Of a stretch of DNA of 6,690 nt, positions 5,697 through 6,690 are shown one piece after another (within the stretch, counting starts at the first letter, position 1; each line of letters opens with the position of its first letter). A program made the translations under genes and the position numbers. The notes below the pieces were generated by a model. That model had not been told where the DNA came from, ran no database searches, and saw only the letters and a program-made list of their open reading frames with translations. Source of the DNA: an uncultured Altererythrobacter sp. (GTDB taxonomy: Bacteria; Pseudomonadota; Alphaproteobacteria; Sphingomonadales; Sphingomonadaceae); NCBI GenBank assembly GCA_938009055.1, contig CALLIO010000339.1:1-6690 (forward strand), written 5' to 3'.

Positions 5697-5756
5697 TTCG
5701 CAGCTTGTAGTTTGAATTGTATGAAAGCGACAGGCGAGTAAAAGAAACACCTGCAG

Positions 5757-5774
5757 CCCCGCGTTTTAGCGGGG
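5757..5774 (-). terminator. Terminator-like hairpin overlapping the end of gltD
   Basis: Read on the minus strand, CCCCGC (5774-5769) pairs perfectly with GCGGGG (5762-5757) around the 6-nt loop TAAAAC. The loop contains the gltD stop codon TAA (5768-5766), and the 5' arm encodes the last two residues, Pro-Arg. A T-rich run (GTTTCTTTTACT) follows, but about 8 nt after the stem rather than directly. The GC-only stem is strong; the displaced T tract makes this an imperfect intrinsic terminator. Confidence 0.55.
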
Positions 5775-6690
5775 TAGTTCTGACACGCCCATCAGCGTTT
5801 CATCGACAGCGCGCGCGCATTGGCGCCCTTCGCGGATGGCCCACACCACAAGCGATTGACCGCGTCGCATATCGCCGCAGGCAAAGACATTGGGCTTGCT
5901 GGTTGCATAGTCATCCGTATTCGCATCGACATTGCCGCGATCGGTCAGATCAACCCCGGACTGGTCGATCATGCCAGCCTTGATTGGCCCGACAAAGCCC
6001 ATCGCAAGGAAGATCAGATCGGCTTCGATAGTAAACTCGCTGCCTTCGATCTCTTGCATCTGGCCGCCCGACCATTCGACACGAACGCATTCCAGACCTG
6101 TGACATTCTCGCCATCGCCGACAACGCGCTTGGTTAGCACGGCCCAATCGCGATCAGCCCCTTCTTCATGGCTAGAGGACGTGCGCAGCTTCAGCGGCCA
6201 ATCAGGCCATGTCATTGCCTTGTCCTCTTTTTCAGGAGGCTTGGGCATGATCTCAAGCTGGGTAACGCTTTTCGCGCCCTGGCGGTTCGATGTGCCGACG
6301 CAATCGCTGCCGGTATCGCCGCCGCCGATCACGACGACATTCTTTCCGGTTGCAGTGATTGATCCGCGCGGCGCTGCGCGCAATTCATCATCGCCGGCAT
6401 TGCGCTTGTTCTGCTGGGTCAGGAATTCCATCGCCAAGCGAACGCCATTGAGCTCAGCGCCCGGAATTTGCAGATTGCGCGCGTCTTCCGCGCCGCCAGA
6501 AAGGACGACCGCGTCGAAATTCTCTTCCAAGCTCTTGAAAGAGACATCCACGCCGACTTCTTTGGATGTTTTGAAGGTTACACCTTCCGCTTCCATCTGG
6601 ACTGCGCGGCGGTTGATCAGCTGCTTTTCCATTTTGAAGTCTGGGATACCGTAGCGCAGCAGACCGCCGATGCGGTCATTCTTCTCGAAC
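5766..6690 (-). CDS. gltD: Glutamate synthase (NADPH) small subunit, C-terminal part
   Basis: The gene runs off the right edge; 307 residues are visible of a family total of about 470-490. GltD carries NADPH and FAD and passes electrons to GltB, which makes two glutamates from glutamine and 2-oxoglutarate (GOGAT cycle). The fragment begins with GGLLRYGIPDFKMEK (visible residues 8-22), a signature of GltD. VVVIGGGDTGSDCVG (118-132) is the nucleotide-binding fold. NVFACGDMRRGQSLVVWAIR (267-286) is the FAD-contacting segment, and the end is near the usual C-terminus after VDETLMG. An internal ATG at 6632 is not the start, because the frame and GltD-like sequence continue upstream to the edge. 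The N-terminal iron-sulfur cysteines are outside the window. The same fold is shared with dihydropyrimidine dehydrogenase subunits, but the overall match favours GltD. The location of gltB is not visible. Confidence 0.95.
   Translation of the reverse strand, partial: FEKNDRIGGLLRYGIPDFKMEKQLINRRAVQMEAEGVTFKTSKEVGVDVSFKSLEENFDAVVLSGGAEDARNLQIPGAELNGVRLAMEFLTQQNKRNAGDDELRAAPRGSITATGKNVVVIGGGDTGSDCVGTSNRQGAKSVTQLEIMPKPPEKEDKAMTWPDWPLKLRTSSSHEEGADRDWAVLTKRVVGDGENVTGLECVRVEWSGGQMQEIEGSEFTIEADLIFLAMGFVGPIKAGMIDQSGVDLTDRGNVDANTDDYATSKPNVFACGDMRRGQSLVVWAIREGRQCARAVDETLMGVSELPR

Larger units (their letters stand above)
5552..5756 (-). other. Spacer upstream of the porin gene (leader and probable control region)
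   Basis: No gene is supported in these 205 bp. In porin orientation the spacer holds, in order, a TCAC-GTT-GTGA palindrome, three GCATT-containing direct repeats, a purine-rich tract at 5610-5581 (GGGACGGAGAG then six A residues and AGGACAGGG), and a pyrimidine-containing segment up to the ATG. The purine tract contains GGAG and AGG but lies 30 nt or more from the start, too far for a normal ribosome site. I could not match a convincing -35/-10 pair. Confidence 0.6.

Noticed and set aside
5565..5750. Small protein genes in the porin upstream spacer (61- and 67-residue minus-strand frames)
   Set aside because: They overlap each other and the hairpin or porin region, lack ribosome sites, and have no recognisable composition or motif.
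5932..6654. 240-residue plus-strand reading frame opposite gltD
   Set aside because: It is antisense to clear GltD sequence, is Ser/Pro/Arg-rich and has no recognisable domain or ribosome site.

Overview
The window looks like chromosomal DNA from an alphaproteobacterium, most likely a sphingomonad of the Erythrobacteraceae type. This rests on recognising the proteins and the gene order, not on a database search. Two points support it: a single-domain NrnC-type oligoribonuclease, which is an alphaproteobacterial family, and its position directly upstream of lptC and lptA. Composition is moderately GC-rich and genes are packed tightly. No tRNA, rRNA, CRISPR array or mobile element is visible.

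Layout: (1) Positions 1-1426, minus strand, are an operon reading leftward: nrnC, lptC, then the first codons of an lptA-like gene cut by the window edge. (2) A 100-bp divergent spacer (1427-1526) holds a perfect short palindrome and a candidate nrnC promoter. (3) Positions 1527-2553, plus strand, carry ung (uracil-DNA glycosylase) and, 10 bp later, a short DksA/TraR-type zinc-finger regulator. (4) Positions 2613-4213, plus strand, carry two lipoproteins whose stop and start codons overlap (TAATG). The first appears to be a ricin-type beta-trefoil; the second is a beta-rich, probably jelly-roll protein. (5) Positions 4229-5551, minus strand, convergent with the lipoproteins, encode an OprB-like carbohydrate porin. 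(6) A 205-bp spacer upstream of the porin contains direct repeats, a palindrome and a purine-rich leader. (7) Positions 5766-6690, minus strand, hold the C-terminal two thirds of gltD (glutamate synthase small subunit). Its stop codon lies in the loop of a terminator-like hairpin.

Functionally, most of the window is housekeeping: RNA end-turnover, lipopolysaccharide transport, base-excision repair and ammonia assimilation. The part worth attention is the lipoprotein pair. Both proteins should be lipid-anchored in the envelope, both have folds commonly used to bind glycans, they are translationally coupled, and they sit beside a porin of a sugar-uptake family. A glycan-binding surface module is a reasonable hypothesis but is not proven by the sequence. 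No gene-free stretch exceeds about 210 bp.
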